Below the pieces are notes generated by a model, which saw nothing but the letters and a program-made list of their open reading frames with translations, was not told the origin of the DNA and did not search any database. Both the position numbers and the translations under genes were made by a program. A stretch of DNA of 33,929 nt, taken from positions 1 through 33,929 of the forward strand of contig JADZEM010000221.1 of assembly GCA_020850535.1 (NCBI GenBank), read 5' to 3'. Shown here piece by piece: positions 31,581 through 33,929 of the stretch. The first letter of the stretch is position 1. Each line of letters starts with the position of its first letter. This stretch comes from Chloroflexota bacterium. Its GTDB lineage: Bacteria; Chloroflexota; UBA6077; JACCZL01.

Positions 31581-32552
31581 GTGAGTTCGCCACGATTCCG
31601 CGCCGTCATCACCGATGCCGACTACCCGGACGTTGCCCAGGAGCGCGCCATCCTCGAGGGGATCGGCGCGGAGCTGGTGCGCGAGCATGTCAAAGACGAA
31701 GCGGGGCTGATCCGCGCGCTGGCCGGGGCCGAGGTCATCCTCACGCAGTACGCGCCGCTGACCGCGCGCGTGCTCGCGACGCTCGACCGCTGCAAGGGCA
31801 TCGTCCGATACGGCGTCGGCTTTGACACGGTGGACGTGCCAGCAGCCACGAAGCGTGGGATCTACGTCTGCAACGTCCCTGACTACGGCACCGACGAGGT
31901 CTCGGACCACGCGATCACCCTGCTGCTGGCGATTGCCCGCAAGCTGATCGTGGCGGCCGAGGGCGTGCAGCGCGGCGTCTGGAGCGTCGAACCGCTCAAG
32001 CCAGTCGGTCGGCTGCGCGGCCGGGCGCTCGGCATCATCGGGCTGGGGCGGATCGGCTCGCTGACGGCCGCGAAGGCGCAGGGCTTCGGCATCCGGGTGA
32101 TCGCCCACGATCCGGCCCTGCCGGCCTCGGCGTTCGCCGAGCGGAATGTCACTCCGGTGGGCCTGGACGAGCTGCTCCAGACAGCTGACTACGTCTCGAT
32201 CCACGCGCCGCTCTCCGCCGAGACGCGCCACCTGATCGGCGAGCGGGCGCTGCGCTTGATGAAGCCGAGCGCGTTCCTGATCAACACGGCGCGGGGCGGG
32301 CTGGTGGACGCCGATGCGCTGGCGACGGCGTTGCGGGCGGGGGAGATCGCGGGGGCGGCGCTCGACGTGATGGAGACCGAGCCTATCGCGCGGGACAGCG
32401 CGCTGCTCGGGCTGGAGAACTGCATCATCACGCCGCACGCCGCGTGGTACTCGGACGAGGCGGCGGCGGCGCTCCAGCGGCTGGCCGGCGAGGAGGCGGC
32501 GCGGCTGCTGCTGGGGCAGGCCCCGCGCTGCCCAGTCAACACGCTCAGCTGA
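31581..32552 (+). CDS. D-isomer-specific 2-hydroxyacid dehydrogenase (SerA/CtBP-like)
   Basis: A 323-residue NAD(H)-dependent dehydrogenase that would interconvert a 2-keto acid and a D-2-hydroxyacid. It has the two-domain layout: the start FRAVITDADYPDVAQERAIL, the substrate-site loop KGIVRYGVGFDTVDVPAA, and the inserted nucleotide-binding domain with GIIGLGRIGS. Catalytic Arg is in INTARGGLVD, Glu in LDVMETEP and His in ITPHAAW. The sequence pattern RYGVGFDTVD and PDYGTDEVSDHAI is like the CtBP and phosphoglycerate-dehydrogenase branch, but there is no C-terminal ACT domain, so the serine-pathway function is not certain. GTG 31581 has GGAG 5 nt upstream. An upstream frame to 31398 crosses the 17-bp repeats and is rejected. 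Confidence 0.88.
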   Translation: MSSPRFRAVITDADYPDVAQERAILEGIGAELVREHVKDEAGLIRALAGAEVILTQYAPLTARVLATLDRCKGIVRYGVGFDTVDVPAATKRGIYVCNVPDYGTDEVSDHAITLLLAIARKLIVAAEGVQRGVWSVEPLKPVGRLRGRALGIIGLGRIGSLTAAKAQGFGIRVIAHDPALPASAFAERNVTPVGLDELLQTADYVSIHAPLSAETRHLIGERALRLMKPSAFLINTARGGLVDADALATALRAGEIAGAALDVMETEPIARDSALLGLENCIITPHAAWYSDEAAAALQRLAGEEAARLLLGQAPRCPVNTLS

Positions 32553-32578
32553 TCGCCGGCGCGGGGCGGGGTGAGGGG

Positions 32579-33097
32579 CTACCGACCACCTGAGCGCGCC
32601 AACCAACGCACCTCCGGCCCGTACACCAGCCACGCTCGGCCCCGCAGCTGCGACCGTGTGAACGGGCCGACGTGGCGGCTGTCCGTGCCCACGGCGAGGT
32701 TCTCGCTCAGCAGGAAGTAGTCGTCTGGGCCGAGCGCCCAGGCGCCCGGCGACGATCCGACGACGGCCCGCCCGAGATCGAGCGGCTCGCCGTCGATCAG
32801 CAGCGTATCCCGTGCCAGCGTGACCACCTCGCCCGGCAGCCCGGCGACCCGCTTGAGCAGCAGCGATGGTCCGTCCACCGTCTGCCCGTCGGCCAGGACG
32901 AGGTCGCCGCGTCGGGGGCAGCGGAGGGCCGAGGGCCAGTAGGCCAGCAGATCGACGAGCACCAGCTCGTTCTCGTCGAGCGCGGGGACCATGCTGCGGC
33001 CCCGCACGGACACTCGCCGCTGCCCTGCAAGCCACAGGATCAGGGCCAGCAGCAGGCCGGCGGCGGCCAGGGCCGGCGGGGCAGATCGACGCGCCAC
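32579..33097 (-). CDS. sodX: S26-family signal peptidase, nickel-SOD maturation protease
   Basis: A 172-residue membrane-anchored serine protease of the signal peptidase I family. One membrane helix lies at about residues 8-25. The nucleophile is Ser35 in GRSMVPAL and the general base is Lys82 in LLLKRVAGLPGE. The late GPDDYFLLSENLAVGTDSRHVGPF box with its SRH motif matches the family. Nickel SODs are made with a short leader that must be removed to expose the His1 nickel ligand, and such a peptidase gene is commonly placed beside sodN; here it is divergent with it across 88 bp. GTG 33097 has GGGAG 5 nt upstream. It lacks the longer periplasmic domain of housekeeping LepB, consistent with a dedicated role. 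Confidence 0.85.
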   Translation of the reverse strand: MARRSAPPALAAAGLLLALILWLAGQRRVSVRGRSMVPALDENELVLVDLLAYWPSALRCPRRGDLVLADGQTVDGPSLLLKRVAGLPGEVVTLARDTLLIDGEPLDLGRAVVGSSPGAWALGPDDYFLLSENLAVGTDSRHVGPFTRSQLRGRAWLVYGPEVRWLARSGGR

Positions 33098-33152
33098 AAT
33101 CGCTCCCAGAGGGGAAATTCGCCCGGTGTGCGTTCCCGGGGTACACTTTTCT

Positions 33153-33166
33153 AGGTTACACAACCT
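33153..33166. promoter_or_regulatory. Candidate operator in sodX-sodN intergenic region
   Basis: AGGTT (33153-33157) and AACCT (33162-33166) form a palindrome with a 4-nt centre, 20 nt before the sodN start. GGTACAC and GGTTACAC also repeat about 15 nt apart. A similar CTAGGTTA...ACCT lies at 7056-7072. It may be a site for a nickel- or oxidant-responsive regulator; none is named by the sequence. Confidence 0.35.
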
Positions 33167-33185
33167 GAACCTGGGAGATGGATCG

Positions 33186-33686
33186 ATGAGCCTGGTCGAT
33201 CGAATGATTGCCGCTGGCCTGCGCGCGCTGCCGGCTGAGGATGCTGCCGCACACTGCGACGTTCCCTGCGGCATCTACGATCCGCACACCGCACAGCTCG
33301 CCGCCCACACCATCATCCGCATGGTCGATCTGATCGAAGGCCTCGGGGAACTGAACAGCACCGAGAAGCTGCACACCTTCAGCCGCCACGTCGCGGTCAA
33401 GGAGGAGCACGCGAAGATCGCCGAGCACGAGATCATTGTGCTCTGGTCGGACTACTTCAGGCCCGAGCATCTGGAGAAGGCCCCGAACCTGCACGACATC
33501 GTGTGGAAGACGGCCAAGCTGACCTCGACGGTCAAGCAGCAGATCAACAAGCAGGCGGCGCTCGACCTGCTGGCCGGCACGCAGCAGATCGCCGAGATCT
33601 TCTGGGCGAGCAAGGGCGTGGCGACGAAGCGGGTACCCTCGGGCCAGCCGTCGGGCGGCGAGATCGTCCAGCCGGTCCTGGGCTAG
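33186..33686 (+). CDS. sodN: Nickel superoxide dismutase
   Basis: It converts superoxide to hydrogen peroxide and oxygen using a nickel ion. The nickel hook is HCDVPCGIYDP: His23 becomes residue 1 after removal of a 22-residue leader, with Cys24, Cys28 and Tyr31 corresponding to Cys2, Cys6 and Tyr9 of the Streptomyces enzyme. The helical remainder (HTIIRMVDLIEGL, FSRHVAVKEEHAKIAEHEI, LWSDYFRPEHLEKAPNL, VWKTAKLTSTVKQQ) fits the four-helix bundle. The mature part is about 144 residues, some 27 longer than the Streptomyces 117-residue protein because of a C-terminal Gly/Pro/Ser-rich tail (TKRVPSGQPSGGEIVQ). GGGAG lies 8 nt before the ATG. It is divergent from the maturation peptidase gene. Confidence 0.96.
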   Translation: MSLVDRMIAAGLRALPAEDAAAHCDVPCGIYDPHTAQLAAHTIIRMVDLIEGLGELNSTEKLHTFSRHVAVKEEHAKIAEHEIIVLWSDYFRPEHLEKAPNLHDIVWKTAKLTSTVKQQINKQAALDLLAGTQQIAEIFWASKGVATKRVPSGQPSGGEIVQPVLG

Positions 33687-33929
33687 TCGGGACAGCCCTC
33701 ACCCCCCGACCGCTGCGCGGCGCAACTATCGCCTGCGTCGACATCCCTCTCCCTGTGCGCGGGAGAGGCGCGACGCCTCAGTCTACTCCCCTCTCCCCTG
33801 GAGGCTCAGTACCCGACAGTTTTCCTGGTCAGGTGAAAGGGAGGGAGAGGTGAGGGGAGAGGGGAACGAAGTGGAGGCGTGCGCGGTCGAGCCAGCGGAG
33901 GCCGAGTGAGAAGAGGCTGAGCGTCCGTC
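33687..33929. repeat. Intergenic repeats after sodN with fixed-loop hairpin copy
   Basis: CCCTCACCCCCCGACC begins at about 33698. The hairpin CCTCTCCC-TGTGCGC-GGGAGAGG lies at 33746-33768. G/A-rich tracts of GGGAGAGG(TGAGG) type occur at about 33840-33865. No gene is seen, and the window ends inside this stretch. The hairpin is a possible terminator for sodN. Confidence 0.6.

Overview
The window is high-GC bacterial DNA with dense genes, frequent GTG starts, ATGA stop/start overlaps and many short dispersed palindromic repeats. The gene content suggests a Chloroflexota (Thermomicrobia/Sphaerobacter-like) chromosome: family-5 solute-binding lipoproteins with long Ala/Lys/Pro/Glu linkers, an MrfA-type helicase, LLM-class flavoproteins, and a nickel superoxide dismutase beside its maturation peptidase. 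The taxonomic assignment is an inference from style and content. No rRNA, tRNA, CRISPR array, integrase or transposase was seen.

Layout. 1-705: the right part of a MITE-like palindromic element, then a leftward HicB/HicA-type toxin-antitoxin pair whose toxin gene carries a frameshift. 887-6164: mostly rightward housekeeping and accessory genes (MFS exporter, SAM methyltransferase, LLM flavoprotein, MsrB, small unknown protein) with one leftward tetratricopeptide-like unknown. 6461-8539: a leftward DUF151-like gene facing away from an overlapping pair of paralogous ThuA/glutamine-amidotransferase-fold genes that lack the usual catalytic Cys. 8623-11082: leftward MrfA-like repair helicase. 11261-13502: small monooxygenase, and a decayed DUF11-repeat surface protein gene that is truncated at its 5' end and frameshifted. 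13565-17536: gamma-glutamyltransferase, then a hybrid sensor kinase translationally coupled to a CheY-like regulator.

17708-27164 is the main functional block: two closely related tandem family-5 solute-binding lipoproteins, each with its own similar promoter, followed by a DppB/C/D/F-type transporter (two permeases, two ATPases) ending in a strong hairpin. The two binding proteins presumably deliver related ligands (peptides or similar) to the single permease/ATPase set. 27125-30657: a GT-B-like protein, a secreted NodB-type polysaccharide deacetylase and a leftward REC-GAF response regulator with an orphan DHp-like tail. 30658-31580 is a long non-coding stretch with a complete 217-bp MITE-like element, a 12-bp perfect hairpin and a 17-bp triplicate repeat. 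31581-33686: a D-2-hydroxyacid dehydrogenase, then divergent sodX-like peptidase and sodN.

The most distinctive features are the dispersed repeats: a TIR-bounded MITE family, a second related palindrome family, a fixed-loop hairpin (stem CCTCTCCC, loop TGTGCGC) repeated four times at gene 3' ends, and an inverted array between two convergent genes. The tandem cysteine-less amidotransferase-fold pair is the best candidate for an undescribed protein function.
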